DNA of 64,000 bases from Cheiracanthium punctorium (taxonomy: Eukaryota; Arthropoda; Arachnida; Araneae; Cheiracanthiidae). The stretch spans positions 682,001-746,000 of the forward strand of contig JAWZYV010011619.1 of NCBI GenBank assembly GCA_038373885.1, in the 5' to 3' direction. This document shows positions 23,490 to 35,348 of this stretch, in pieces; within the stretch, counting starts at the first letter, position 1; each line of letters begins with the position of its first letter. The translations under genes and the position numbers were made by a program. The notes under the pieces are model-generated. The model saw only the letters and a list, made by a program, of their open reading frames with translations, did no database searches and had not been told where the DNA came from.

Positions 23490-24400
23490 CAGTTAATTAG
23501 ATATTTATAATTACTTTTGATTTTACTTTACCTATTCTAAATTTAATACTCTTTGCCATTTTTAACTCTCTCTCCGTAGCGCTATTTATCTGTTTATTAA
23601 ATTATTTCGGTTTTAACTTCTACAATATATTTAGCAGGCGTCTTCTGCCTGAGAATTCATTCATTTTTCATCTCTTCCCACGGGGTTTCAGCAATATTGA
23701 TTAGGCTACAAATTCTCCTTACCGGTCACTCCTGTGGTGACTTACATTTAAATTTTGATAAACATGCGTTAGAGCGTAACGACCTTTTCATTTTTTCAGT
23801 CTGACGATTTATTTGGAAACCGTTTCTTCTAGCGCTCAGTTCTACCGCTAGGATCGCATTCTATGTTCTTAGACCTCTTCCACTCAAACTAAAGGCTTTC
23901 ATCTCGACCCAAGTGTCACGTTTGTTTACGCTATGCTACCAGCCACCGTTAAATTAAATCCTTTTTCTTATGTTTCAATAAAACTAGTTTAAAGTCTATA
24001 CTGATTTGTTTTTCATTTTAAAGTACAACGTTCCAGGGTTTTGCTAATGCAGCGTACGCCACCAGTACGATCTTTCAAGTTTTAAATAGCTTCATCTTCA
24101 CCGTCCAACGAAACTACAGGCATCAACCACCGTAGACAGATGCCCCCCCCCCCCCCGCGTAGACCTGCCATTACAAAAATTTCGATTCAATTCAAAAGCA
24201 TGTTTTCTTTCTGATTATCTGAGTTACACTATCATCAGAACGGGACCAAATTTGTATGGGATTATCCTTAAGGTACTCTCTTCCCAGACAACCTTCTCCT
24301 TTTGGAGTCGCTTAAAAGTAAAAGGTTCTTATCATATCGCTGTCTGTCTATTTGTGTTCTAAAAGCTGTTAATATTCGTCGATTCATAAGACATTGAAGT
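23490..24400. other. No recognised feature
   Basis: A C-run near 24144 aside, no repeat ends or coding motifs were recognised. Confidence 0.5.
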
Positions 24401-24457
24401 CATGGTATGCTATTAACCGACTTCGAAAAGGAGAAGGTTATCAATTTGTCAGAAATC

Positions 24458-24459
<2 letters not shown>

Positions 24460-24494
<35 letters not shown>
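24460..24494. repeat. 35-base poly-T tract
   Basis: Uninterrupted T-run. On the minus strand it could be the A-tail of the SINE copy that follows (24640-24910), though about 150 bp separate them. The open frame through it is an artefact of the run. Confidence 0.9.
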
Positions 24495-24495
<1 letters not shown>

Positions 24496-24639
24496 TCTGT
24501 TCAGTCATAATTTAAAATTCTGGGCTGATTTCAATAATTCTCTTTTTTTACTCAGAAGGGGTACTTTAATGTTTGGTCCCTTATTGTTGATGTTGTTCTT
24601 GCCGATGCTCTCTGGCAACCGTGGGCATGTACCCATATA

Positions 24640-24910
24640 GGAAGGCGATGGGCGGAAGGCGCGGCTTCCATTTTAATGAGCCCCAATGGAAGGAAGACCG
24701 ACTAAGCTTGGGACTCTGATGACCTTTTTTTCGACCTAATTCCAGATGAGGGACAAACCATCTGAAATCGGCATCCCAGAAGTAGCGCTAAACATGGAGG
24801 ACATTGAAGCCACAACGGATTTTAAGTACACAAGCTTCCAATAGCCTACACGGTCCCACAGCAGCTCAACTGAGAGAGGAGTTCACTTTCCGTGTTCTTG
24901 CGGCAACGGA
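24640..24910 (-). mobile_element. Diverged SINE, same family as 30450-30833
   Basis: Aligns to the minus-strand SINE at 30450-30833 through ATGGAGGACATTGAAGCCAC, CCTACACGGTCC.CAGCAGC and GAGAGAGGAGTTC. The tRNA-like head is not readable here. Confidence 0.65.
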
Positions 24911-25084
24911 TTTTAGTGACTAGGCCACCGCGGGGCCTAGTTACTAAACACCGTCCTCCATAACTACTCATAACCCCTAAACTCACAAGTCTCAATCGAA
25001 GTCCCTTATTGTTTTGGTCAACTTCTGATATTTTCCTTCGGAATATTGGAAAAAACAGCATACTTTTAAACCATTGCGTAAAAG

Positions 25085-25265
25085 GTTGTCTGGAAAGGGG
25101 GGTAATTTTGGGTCAAAAGTCACCATGTTTGGACCCGTTTGGCGACTTAGCCCCAAACGTGGCACTATGTAGTCATGTTTGGTGCCAAAAAATAAGCTCC
25201 CAAAACTGAATCTGGCTTGGCAATGTCTTCTACGCTTAACGAGAAATTGACAAACACAACTATTT
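25085..25265 (+). repeat. Fragment of the composite element at 37.2-43.9 kb
   Basis: TTTGGTGCCAAAAAATAAGC, CTGAATCTGGCTTGGCAATG, TCTTCTACGCTTAACGAGAA and GACAAACAC match in order the segments at about 37710-37795 and 43050-43145, with roughly 20-25% differences by eye. It is an isolated internal piece of that repeat family. Confidence 0.7.
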
Positions 25266-25693
25266 TACGATAAATTAGTTTTTCGTTATGCTGAAGTAAT
25301 TTGAATGTGTTTTTATTCATATTTCTTTTTTATTTTTACGAAGTATAATATTTTTTTTAAAATTATCACAATGTTTATGAGTTATGAATGCCAATTTAAA
25401 GAATTATGAACGCTATTAAAATTTTTGATTCAGTGTAAATGTCGCTAAAGAAGTAGAGGACTCCGGTTAGTCCCCATACAAACTAAGTCTACTGGATTTG
25501 TCAAGAAATGTTTTAGCTAACCCTCCTAGAAATATTACTTTTTTTTATTAAAATAATTTTATGGATTGAAAGGATAAAACTAACTCCTTAGAAATATCAA
25601 AAGTGTCTGCAATAGTAGAATTTTTTTTCCGCCATCTTCCACATAAATGGTGTCCCAAAAACACTGAGCTAGGATTTTATTCCTCAAATATTG

Positions 25694-25727
<34 letters not shown>

Positions 25728-25731
<4 letters not shown>

Positions 25732-26188
25732 ATGTATAAAAAAGTAATTTGGGTTTTACTGGTTTTGGTATTGTTCAAGCGGTACTTTCACTGTAAGTTT
25801 TGCTTTTCTGTCTTACTTGCCACGCGCGCTCTGGAGCTATGTTTTATTTATTTTGTTATTTGTCAGACACCAGGCCGTCGATTCTGAGTTCTTTAGAGTG
25901 TACACGTGTCCCCACGCCTTTGTAGCCCCGGATGCGGGTCATGTTGGTAAATGTGTGTAGTTCGATTAGAGATAAGAGAGAGGCGGAGTTATGTCTTCGC
26001 AAACCACGTGGTGTGGTGAGCGTAAATACACCCGCACATCGAAAATCGAGAGATATCTGCCACTGGAACTGCTTAATTAGTCCACGCTGATTTTTGTACC
26101 CGTCTCCCCTCTCCTCTTCTCACTCTATATTGTAACTTAAAGATAATGTTTAATAAACCGTTTTACCTGCCTTAACTCTGGAACTTTA
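25728..26188 (+). mobile_element. 5' LTR of a non-autonomous LTR retrotransposon
   Basis: 461-bp direct repeat matching 28170-28622. It begins TGTAATGTATAAAAAAG (with a TATA-like TATAAAAAAG at 25734) and contains an AATAAA poly(A) signal at 26152-26157 and an ACCACGTGGT palindrome near 26004. It differs from the 3' copy by about ten substitutions plus an 8-bp insertion, about 2% divergence, indicating a fairly recent insertion. The 3' boundary is uncertain by a few bases because the 3' copy runs into an AT tract. Confidence 0.9.
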
Positions 26189-28169
26189 CTGAAATATCTG
26201 ACGTCTCAAATAGTCGACAGGATGATTGCCTGTGTGCCAATTAAAAATTTCAAATTGTAAAAAAATAACGCTCAATAGTCGGGAGACGGGGTACACTACT
26301 TACCCGAAGATGCGGAGTACGCCGGAGATGCGGCGCTATGCCTACTGCCTGCCGATCAGAGATACCCGACTTGCCTCTTCGCCAACTGCAGATATCCGGA
26401 CTTCCTCATTCCCTGCTTTGATGAAACTACAATCGCCTGACCTCCCATCGAATCCTCCCTTAAGCCCATCGAAAAAATTTGCGCTCCTGAGTTTTCCATA
26501 GCGACTAACGACGCTGATGCCGACACGTAAATTAAAGAAGTGCCTGCCCTCCGTTATCTGAGAACATCTTTCTGTACCGTGTTTACCATCCAGAAATTTG
26601 CTCCTCGTTTTTCATTTTTTTTTCCCGCATGTCCGCTGCTATTCTGAAAATCCGATGGAAATCGACGAAATTTCACTGCCTTCATTGCTCCCAAAACAGG
26701 GCCTCCCCTTAGGAGAAGTGTGTGTCCAACTGGTGAATCATTTCCCCCTTTTCTCCGTGCCGAATATTTTTGTTTTTGTGCGTACAACTTATGTTGACCG
26801 AAACTCCTCCTGCCTGCATTTAACTTGGGAGAGAAGATATTTTTTGTGTGTGTGTGTGTGTTTTGTTTATCGTTGAAGAATGACGATTTCAACTTACGGA
26901 TATTGATTAAGTGAAGTAAGCGACTTACATTTTTAGAGTTGAAGTGAACATTAGAGCATTATATTTAAATGGTTATTAATTGTGTGTGTTATTTTAAAAG
27001 TGCTATTTTAATATTGATAAAAAAAGGAAAGAAAAAAAATTGTATTGATATATCTGCGCTTGTTTTAATTGATATAGTATTTTCATTAAGGTAAGTTTAC
27101 AATTGAATTGTGTTATTAAATATTTTATTTCAATTGAAGTTTTATACGGGTCTTACTATTATTAAATTAATGCTTAAATTACTACTGCATTACCTATATT
27201 TCCTGAAGATTTGAAATTTGAATTTTTGTTATTTGCATACTATGACGTAGTTTAGATTCATTTGGTTATTTACCTGAAATGACTTACCGATTGGGACTCT
27301 CAACTTGACACAAATTCTAATTTACTTGAGATTATGTCATTTTATTCACTGAAAAGTCACTTGAAAATTTATGACAAATTCATGCATCCGGGTACGATAA
27401 CTTAAATGAAAGCAACAAATACTTATTGTGTCAATGTAAATAAAAAAATTTCTTGCATTATATTAGGTTTGCTTATGTAGATGTTTTATTTTGAATACTT
27501 ACTGTGTAAAATTTTTGTGTGCCAAAATGATCGTATATTATTTCCTTTATTGAATAATGATGCCAACCATTTTTTTTTTCCATGTAATAAAATTTAAATT
27601 TGCCTAGATGGTTAACTAGTAATAAAACCTCTGAGGAGAGTATTCGCCCTCAGATTGTTAAGAAGTACTAGTAATAACCAATTAAGAAATCACAATAAGC
27701 CATTGCTAGAAATAAAAAATTGTTAGGTCACATAAATGCAATACCTCTTTCTGGTATCATTTATTGTATTACCTTGCCAAATTCGTCTAGCAGCTATGGT
27801 TTTCGAAATTTTCTATACACTATACATATTTTTTAAATTTACTCTATTTTGCCAACCATTTTGCCAACTCCATTTTTCCAAGTTATTTTCATTCGTTCAC
27901 TTTATGCCATGCAAGCCAAAGCCATAAGTATTTGCCAAAGAAAATGAATGTCAGCTATGTTTATCCATTTTGTTTAATTATATTACTATAGTGTTGTACA
28001 ACATAACTCCAGAATTCTAGTCAGAAAAATTTAAGGTGCCTAAACTTGAAGATTAGAGTAGTTCGCAGTTTTTACGATTAGGTTGCAAGGACGTCTGACT
28101 CACAAATGAGAGACTGGCCACCTCAATGATATTGCTCGTCAGACTTCTTTTGCCGGGGGGGGGGGATAT
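26189..28169 (+). mobile_element. Internal region of the LTR retrotransposon, no gag-pol
   Basis: About 1.98 kb between the LTRs. The G-run at 28155-28165 followed by GATATT, directly before the 3' LTR, is the polypurine tract for plus-strand priming. No protease, reverse transcriptase, RNase H or integrase motif can be read, and the longest frame (about 26226-26501, Pro/Ser/Thr-rich) is unrecognised. It is therefore a non-autonomous element that would need enzymes from an intact relative. The primer-binding site after 26188 (TGAAATATCTGACG) was not assigned to a tRNA. Confidence 0.8.
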
Positions 28170-28616
28170 TGTAATGTATAAAAAAGTAATTTGGGTTTTA
28201 CTAGTTTTGGTATTGTTTAAGCGGTACTTTCACTGTAAGTTTTGCTTTTCTGTCTTACTTGCCACGCGCGCTCTGGAGCTATGTTTTATTTATTTTGTTA
28301 TTTCTCAGACATCAGGTCGTCGATTCTGAGTTCTTTAGAGTGTACACGTGTTCCCACGCCTTTGTAGCCCCGGATGCGGGTCATGTTGGTAAATGTGTGT
28401 GGTTCGATTAGAGATAAGAGAGAGGCGGAGTTATGTCTTCGCAAACCACGTGGTGTGGTGAGCGTAAATACATCGAAAATCGAGAGATTTCTGCCACTGG
28501 AACTGCTTAATTAGTCCACGCTGATTTTTGTACCCGTCTCCCCTATCTTCTTCTCACTCTATATTGTAACTTAAAGATAATGTTTAATAAACCGTTTTAC
28601 CTGCCTTAACTCTGGA

Positions 28617-28622
<6 letters not shown>
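28170..28622 (+). mobile_element. 3' LTR of the non-autonomous LTR retrotransposon
   Basis: 453-bp direct repeat of 25728-26188 with the same TATA-like start and AATAAA near the end. It runs into a long (TA)n tract, so the target duplication cannot be resolved. Confidence 0.9.
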
Positions 28623-28689
<67 letters not shown>

Positions 28690-28770
28690 AAAGTTCCAGA
28701 GTTCCAGAGAGAGTTATACAGTTCCAGAGTTATATATATAAAGTTCCAGAACTTTATATACTATATATAT
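28621..28770. repeat. (TA)n tract with inverted LTR-end fragments
   Basis: About 65 bp of TA repeats followed by three inverted copies of the LTR's last bases: TATAAAGTTCCAGAGTT at 28686-28702, GTTCCAGAGTTATAT near 28721 and TATAAAGTTCCAGAACTTT from 28737. These pair with AACTCTGGAACTTTATA at the LTR end, giving a large hairpin. Confidence 0.85.
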
Positions 28771-29278
28771 ACAGTAAATTGCAAAATTACATAAAAAAGG
28801 TGGAGAATTTTATGGCATCGACCAAAATTTTGCCGGATATTATACCTAAATAAAACAATATTTAAATTTTGATGCAAATCACGCACATGAAATTCCCAAT
28901 TAGTAAAATGTGCCCCATACATTAATGAGGTGATATACAAAACCTTAGCATTTTACAAAAAAAAAAAAAAAATGTTGTAGATACGAAAATAACTGTATGC
29001 TGACTTACTAAATATGTTTGTAAACTTTTTTATGATGTACGGCTGAAACTTTGTACATCACCTCATTAATGTAAGAGGCAGATTTCCCAAAATGGGAAAT
29101 TTGCACAGGGGTCGTATAAAAATTTAAATTTTTGTATTTATCTGCATTTAACATCGAGTAAGAAAAGTCTACATGAAATTCTGTACTTTTTTTATATAAC
29201 TTTGTAATTCATTGTACATATGTACGATCAATTTTCACGGAATAAAAGTCTAAGTCAGCGTTCTTGGGACACCCTGTA

Positions 29279-29417
29279 CAGGGGCGTAGCCAGGGAGGGG
29301 GGATATCGGGATATATCCCCCCCCGAAATGTTTGGATTAGTGATAAAATTCCATCTATTTATACACATATAAGTTCATATCCCCCCCCCCCGAAAAATTT
29401 TCCTGGCTACGCGCCTG
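29279..29417. mobile_element. GGCGTAGCC-type hAT MITE, copy 2
   Basis: Element of 139 bp, ends CAGGGGCGTAGCCAGG and (inverted) CAGGCGCGTAGCCAGG, with exact 8-bp duplications ACCCTGTA (29271-29278 and 29418-29425). The target is the terminal TIR of the Tc1-ended element, so that TIR end is now present twice. Confidence 0.95.
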
Positions 29418-29429
29418 ACCCTGTATATT

Positions 29430-30445
29430 CATCTTCCAGTTACCACTAAAGCTAAAAGTGAACGTATGCTGAACGCTCGAACTAGTCAGATTTTCCCCTT
29501 TCACGGAATTATTTAAATCCTTTTTATTGATATTCATATCTGCGTTCGACGTATTGGACATTCGAGTTTTTGCAAAGACCCAGTTATTATTGATTCGTTT
29601 ACTTATTTTTTGAGCCAAAAATGGCGATATGCTCTTTTTCTAGTTTATATAGAAATAATAATAATAATAAAATGAACTAAAATTGTTTTTTACTGAAGAA
29701 AAAAAAATTTTTTTTTTTTTTAAAGCCACCTCTCCCCTTCTGTATTCACCAGATCTGCAAGATCCAATCTGTAACGCTCAATTTACTTCTTCAGAATCCA
29801 GACAAAGAGCAATTTGACTGCCAGACAGAGAAGGGGAATAAACGCGGGGGGGGGGACTTGAAAATTCGAGTAGAATTCGTGACTCTGCGTCCTACGAAAT
29901 GATAATAATAATTATTATGAAATAGCCTGTTTGGTTAGGGATGCTTTCCCCTTTAAAAATACAACAGGATGCGAAAAACAGTTAAAGTAAATAAATAAAT
30001 AAAATAAAATAACTCCAGAGAATGACCAAATCCGGAAAAAAAAAATATTTTAGAAAGCAAGTGTGGAGGGGTAAGAAAGTAAACACAGAGAGAAATCAAG
30101 CCAGATTCAAGTATTTCTGTTTTTCTTTTTTTTTTCTTGGACAAGCGGGAGGTTTTATATTAATATGACTGGAACTTCAAATATGCTTACTTTTTTAAGC
30201 ATTATAAAATTACGGGCAGCTGAACGTTCTTCCTAGTGTTTTTGGAAACGACATAGGTATCATTTTAATTGAAATCTGCACCGTTTAAATAGCTTATGTG
30301 TACCAATAATTTTTCGCGATTACAATACTCTCTTTACTGCGCACAGGGAGTAAACAAGCAGCTGCCGGATTAGAGAGAAAGGTGAAAAACTCGATTTATT
30401 ATTATTATTATTATTTTTGAATTCGTCCTTTAGTGTGTTTTTCAT
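29430..30445. other. AT-rich stretch with no recognised feature
   Basis: ATA and A/T runs only. No element boundary or coding motif recognised. Confidence 0.5.
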
Positions 30446-30449
30446 AACA

Positions 30450-30833
30450 TTTTTTTTTCTTTCTAACTTTCTTCGGCCTACTGTAGGCTTGACCGTTACG
30501 AGTGCCGAAGTTGTTGGTCAGTTTTTTTAAGAGGGCGCCTTGTGGGCAGGTCAACATTACCCCCCCCCCTCATGAGTGGTCTCCTAATTTTGAGCCAATT
30601 ACAAATGAGAGACCTAGTACCTGAAATCTGCACCCCTGAGGTATGGAACAATGGAGGACACTGGAGCCACGACAGTGCAACAGCTCCCTTTAGCGTACAC
30701 AGTCCACAGTAACTCTTGTCGAGAGAGGAGTTCGCCCTCCCAAGCACTGGCCATGCCGGTGCTGCATTCTACTTCACTGTTGGTGCTTTAATGTAAACCG
30801 AGTTAAACCGACTGAGCTATTTCTGTACTTATT
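30450..30833 (-). mobile_element. tRNA-derived SINE
   Basis: On the minus strand it starts with AAATAGCTCAGTCGGTTTAA, an A box (TAGCTCAGTCGG, 30808-30819) like that of a tRNA gene. The B box is degenerate. A T-run at 30451-30460 on the plus strand is the A-tail. The body matches 24640-24910. Confidence 0.7.
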
Positions 30834-30839
30834 TTCACC

Positions 30840-32280
30840 ATTATTATTATTATCATTTTGCTTTTGTTTGTACTGGTGTTACAGTAGTCTGATAGCACTA
30901 TAACGGGTATGTAAGTTGAATGTCCTGTTTTTGGGAGAGAAATTTCGATTTTTTAGATCAAAGAGAATTGTTTGTGTTTAAGACGTAAGAAAAAATTATA
31001 TGTTTACGTGTCACAAAATAGCTATTGATATCCATCATTCTATACTGCTTGTATAATTATTAAAGATAAACTTACACCCGTTTCAAATAAAACATAATTA
31101 ATACAAAGAGTGTCTGAGGATAACGTTTAAAAACTCCTACAGAGGGCAGGGAACATCTACACTACTCAGAATCACAAACGAATGTGAGGTCGCAGACGAA
31201 GTCTTCATGCACTAATAATAATCACTATGAAAAAATCGTGCTTGCGTAATAGTCAGCATTCCGATTGTTCATTGGAAACGACAATTTGATTTTTTACAAA
31301 AAGCTCGTAACTAAAATTTACCGTTTAAAAACCTTTCTCTTTATTTTAATGATGCAGTAATCGGAAATTAAGTGCATTGTTTATGAAGCGCAGTTAAGAA
31401 ATTTGACTGATGCTTCACCACTTATTTGAAAATGGTTATTAATATGAGTATGAGGACGGCGTTTTTTTTTTTTTTTTTTTTTTAAATCCTAATTCCTGTG
31501 AGATCCCGCGTCATCTATGTGTACCCTACTCGCCCTAAAAGTTTTGAATCATTGTGATGAGACACCCTGTATATTTTTAAAGTGTATCGAAGAATGTTTT
31601 CGGTATAATAGGCTGCACACCCTCTCCAAAAAGCATTCGAGTGCAAGTCCATTTTTCTATTCTAGTTACCTGCCTTAAGAAATATGCTTCATTAAACTAA
31701 ATTATGTAGCGTATAATAATAATTTCTCTTGTTTCTTTCGTACAGTGCGTTTATTTTAAATATAATTATTATTCGTTTAAATATAATTATTATTCGTATA
31801 CTCACAATGCTGAAATAAGAAACTAGGCACCACAAGTTTTAAATGACCCAACGTTGCACTTGCACAATATTTGTGCTTCCAAGAATCATTCAAAGAACCT
31901 GTACTCGAAGCAATGCTGGTCACAGAAGGGGAATCTCTTTTGTTGTGTCTTGTAAAATAAAGTAAGCAAAATTATAAAAGACAGACTCAAAATTAAAGAT
32001 AAATTGAAAAAAAAAGACCTATCTTTGATGCTTCTTCATACTTATCGCCACTCCTGAAACTTTTGTAGCTCTGCCACTGAGTAATTCATGTCGGAAACAA
32101 TGGAGAATTGGAAAGTGATGTTAAAGTGGATAGTTTCGCCACGATTTATTTTTATTTTATGAATGTACTTTTAATTTTGACGATGACATGGATTCAGTAA
32201 TTGTGAAAGGTCTAGATAATGAAGTTTGCTTGACCGCTGGTCAGAGGGCCTCCTTTTATTATTCTTCTATTATGGTCAGA
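30840..32280. other. AT-rich stretch with a solitary Tc1-type end
   Basis: A T-run (31462-31483) and GAGACACCCTG followed by TA at 31560-31572 are the only landmarks. The latter matches the CAGGGTGTCTC end of the Tc1-ended family, but no partner end was located. Confidence 0.45.
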
Positions 32281-32282
32281 GG

Positions 32283-32446
32283 CAGGGGCGTAGCCAGGGG
32301 GGGGATATCGGGATATATCCCCCCCGAAATTTTTGGATTAGTGATGAAATTCCGTCCATTTATGCACAGATAAGTTCATATCCCCTCCCGAAATATTTTC
32401 CAGGCGCATATCCCCACCCCGAAAAATTTTCCTGGCTACGCGCCTG
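32283..32446. mobile_element. GGCGTAGCC-type hAT MITE, copy 3
   Basis: Element of 164 bp, ends CAGGGGCGTAGCCAGG and (inverted) CAGGCGCGTAGCCAGG. The 8-bp duplication is GTCAGAGG (32275-32282) versus GTCTGAGG (32447-32454), one mismatch. It carries a short extra copy of the right subterminal part relative to the 139-bp member. Confidence 0.9.
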
Positions 32447-32454
32447 GTCTGAGG

Positions 32455-34545
32455 CCCATATCTTGCGTTGCATCGAGCTGTTCTGGACTCAATGACTCCT
32501 CACGTATTCTCTGCCTTTTCGTTAGTTGTCAAAGAGCTTCGATGCGAATACTATAATTAATATATTTTAATTAACTAACTGAAATAATTGCGTATTTTTT
32601 ATATCTTATAATATGTAGTAGAAATGATTTCTGAAAGAAGTTTTTTCCCATAAAATTTTATTTTTAAAAATAGCTCAATGCGACGCTTGTATATCTTAAC
32701 GAGGCACCACAACCACAAGCGTCCCGCGTATTGTTCACACCTCTTACAAGACAAAGCAATAAAGAGTTATGACGTATCTTGGTTTGACCAAGGTTGCTCT
32801 CATTTGAATAACAGCCTACACTAAACTCCAGTGCAAATATTCTTGTTACTGTTTCATGCATTGCAGCACGCGATAATAAATGTACCAATCTGTCCATTTT
32901 TTTTTTTTTTTGTCAAAAAACCTCTTTTTATGTTTGTAACCTTAATTTTGGACGCCAGTGTAATTAGAATTTATTCTAATGTATCGCACACAGGCAGTTA
33001 TTTGAAATTTAACTTTATAGACCTTAGAATAATTTAAACAAAATAATGTGAAATGTAGTTTATAAAAGAATGATGAAAAGTATATAGTATAGATGGTGTT
33101 TATAAATAAGTACTCTATGATGAGTCACAGCGGTAGCTTTCAAAGACCCTACCTGTAGGCAACCATGGACGCAGAAGAATCAGTACCGTCACACTTTTGC
33201 AACGATTGGATAGGTTCCGTAAGTGTTAATTAGTAGCAAATAGACTAAGTAACATAGTGTTGATGATCCATTAAGTCTTAATGATTCTTAATTGTTCAAA
33301 ATCAGAAAAATAATTGTTTAGTATCTCCGAAAATGATTCTACATTACACAACTAACAAAAAATAAATAAATAAATAAATAACGATTACTAAACAACTATG
33401 AAATAACTAAGTCTGCTGCATTTCAAGGAAAATATGAAGTATCGCTTTATTTTTAGCCCTTTCTCAAACTTCACTGAAAGAAGTGAATCATCCTTTTGAC
33501 TATAGTTCACAAAATGTCAGTTGACCTTTCGCCGAAGGACCTGAACTATAAATATAGCGACTTATCCCTGTACTTGCAGCTAATGCAAATCATTACATAA
33601 TAAATCTTGCGACGCCAAGGAACATTTAGCATCATTGAAGTGGATGCATAAGAAATTTCATTTCATTCTCGTTGATAAGCTCATTGTTTAACAGTGAAAT
33701 TTTTATTGCTATTATTTTTCATAATTAGTTTCCATGTCGCTTATTTTAAATTAAAATCGAAATTCGCAGATTTATAAACTTAAAGGAAAATTTTGGGGCC
33801 CGGGCGCTTGCCCGAATAGCCTGCCGGAAATCAGTTCCTGTCGAAAAGCGCTTGAGAAATCAGACAATCACCCCAATACTTCTTCCAAAATGATTATAAA
33901 GACAAAATAAATAAAAACTTTGTGTAAAAAAGCATACATAAAATGATACTTATAGGAAGGGACGATTGCTTTGACTGAAATTTTTTCAGTCTTTGTCTCA
34001 CGAAATAGATTCCTCTAATAACACTAAGGAAATGACTATTGTGCAAGAAATGATTACATTTAGCTGAAATGACTAAGAAATGATTAGAAGTGAGGCGCAG
34101 TAAGGTAAAAGAGTAAAGATAATTAACCTCTCAAGAAGAGAGTCCGAAAAACAGCGCAGGTGTACAAAATCATTTCCAGGATATATTACTTTAAAATAAC
34201 TGAATGAACAGACAACTCTTACATTAAACTAAAATTTGAAAGCAGGTTTTAAATACTTAAAAGCCAAGAAAGGAATTTTTAATTTACAGAGTACATTTCC
34301 CTTTTCTAAATTATAGCCATTTATTCCACATCCAATCATTATTCTCGTTCTCATTTTTTTTTATGCTACCTTTTTTTCCTTGAGTGGATATTCATCTTTC
34401 CGCAAATGAGGAGGAATGAAACACGTCTAGGTAAAATAAATAAATAAATGGAACTCCACATTCAGAAACCGCAAAGGCTTTCTTACCAAGACCAACAACA
34501 ATAATAGAAATAATAAAAAGAGATGGTTTATCCCGCCAACGTAGG
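32455..34545. other. AT-rich stretch with no recognised feature
   Basis: No element ends, tRNA-like boxes or coding motifs recognised, apart from short T-runs and an AATA-rich patch near 33360. Confidence 0.5.
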
Positions 34546-34548
34546 ACT

Positions 34549-34572
34549 AAAAAAAAAAAAAAAAAAAAAAAA
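34549..34572. repeat. 24-base poly-A tract
   Basis: Uninterrupted A-run immediately upstream of the CpG-rich island. It may mark the tail of an older plus-strand retroposed copy or act as a nucleosome-excluding sequence upstream of the candidate promoter. Confidence 0.9.
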
Positions 34573-34594
34573 GCTAGACTGGGGGAGGAGTGAA

Positions 34595-34665
34595 CGGAAC
34601 CACGTGGTACGACTTCAGCGGCAGCAGCTATAAAAAGGGCGGCAGATCGGTCGGATGCATCTTTT
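34595..34665 (+). promoter_or_regulatory. Candidate TATA promoter with palindromic E-box
   Basis: ACCACGTGGT (34599-34608) is a perfectly palindromic E-box, and TATAAAAAGG (34629-34638) is a strong TATA match 21 bp further on. Start of transcription would be expected near 34655-34662. Downstream sequence to about 35330 is CpG-rich, unlike the flanks. No strong TCAGT-type initiator is seen. Host promoter, promoter of an unrecognised mobile element, or coincidence remain open. Confidence 0.4.
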
Positions 34666-35325
34666 GCTCTTGGCCTCTTGGACTATGATGCTCTCTCGCT
34701 GCGTTAAATCTGCTCGATAATGGGGAGTCACCTTACATTATGCGCCTTGTTGCTGGGTCCACAAGATGAGCATTTGATGATGTTTCGTCAACCGTGAACA
34801 CCTTGTGTCACAGCAACAAGCCAGTCGATGATTTTTGATTGTGGGATGCATATCGGACGATGACGATCGCATAAGATTTCGTTCTCACGTAGCCCCGATT
34901 CGCGGATCTTGATTCTAATGGTTCGCGAAGAACGGCGGCCGTTTGCTATTTTAGGATGCTCGGGCCGGAAGATCTCGATTCAGTTGAAAGTTCCTTGTCA
35001 GTTGGTCAGGGTGGTATCCATGCCAAACCATATGGGGTGGCGTTAGACGAGCCGTTGACTGCCCTTGTACGTGGACCCTCTGACGGCGAACTTTACTACT
35101 TGAGGGCTTTTCCGCGTTCTGAGCACCCTCCAGTCTTCTGGCATCCAATTGTGTAGTACTGACTTACAGCCGGACCTACAAGAGCCGAGTCTTGCGCCAA
35201 GAGCAAAATCTGCATGCGACAGCTCTTGAACAAAATGCCGGGATGATAACTCGAGAAATATCCAAGAGTGGTTTCTGATTCTCATCCCGATATTTTGGTC
35301 GCTATTAAAAAAGCAGAACCCTTCA
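34666..35325 (+). other. GC/CpG-rich island, possible noncoding exon
   Basis: About 660 bp with many CpG sites (for example TTCGCGAAGAACGGCGGCCG). The first small frames after the presumed start are a 12-codon frame (near 34685) and a 25-codon frame from 34719 that opens MGSHLTLCALLLG, hydrophobic like the start of a signal peptide, then stops. Longer frames on both strands overlap (34956-35156 plus; 35043-35501 minus), match nothing I know and cannot both be coding. An inverted pair, TTTTGCTCTTGGC near 34662 and GCCAAGAGCAAAA near 35199, encloses much of the island. Confidence 0.35.
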
Positions 35326-35326
35326 C

Positions 35327-35348
35327 CACACACACACACACACACACG
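35327..35348 (+). repeat. (CA)n microsatellite
   Basis: About ten CA repeats directly before the SINE-like segment. Confidence 0.9.

Larger units (their letters stand above)
25646..29276. mobile_element. Tc1-ended palindromic element with nested insertions
   Basis: The left end (25646-25700: GGTGTCCCAAAAACACTGAG, then TTTTATTCC) and the right end (29225-29276: GGAATAAAAGTCTAAGTCAG, then TTGGGACACCCTG) are inverted copies bordered by TA (25644-25645; 29277-29278). The right part (28770-29276) is an imperfect palindrome centred on about 29000: arms carry CATTAATGAGGTGAT.TACAAA on opposite strands. No transposase is seen. A ~2.9-kb LTR retrotransposon lies within the left third, and a 139-bp hAT element lies at the extreme right end. 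It shares ends and body with the elements at 37225-43867 and 60961-61667. Confidence 0.75.

Noticed and set aside
26226..26501. gag gene of the LTR element
   Set aside because: No ATG start in frame at the beginning, no zinc knuckle or capsid motif, followed by stops; coding not supported.
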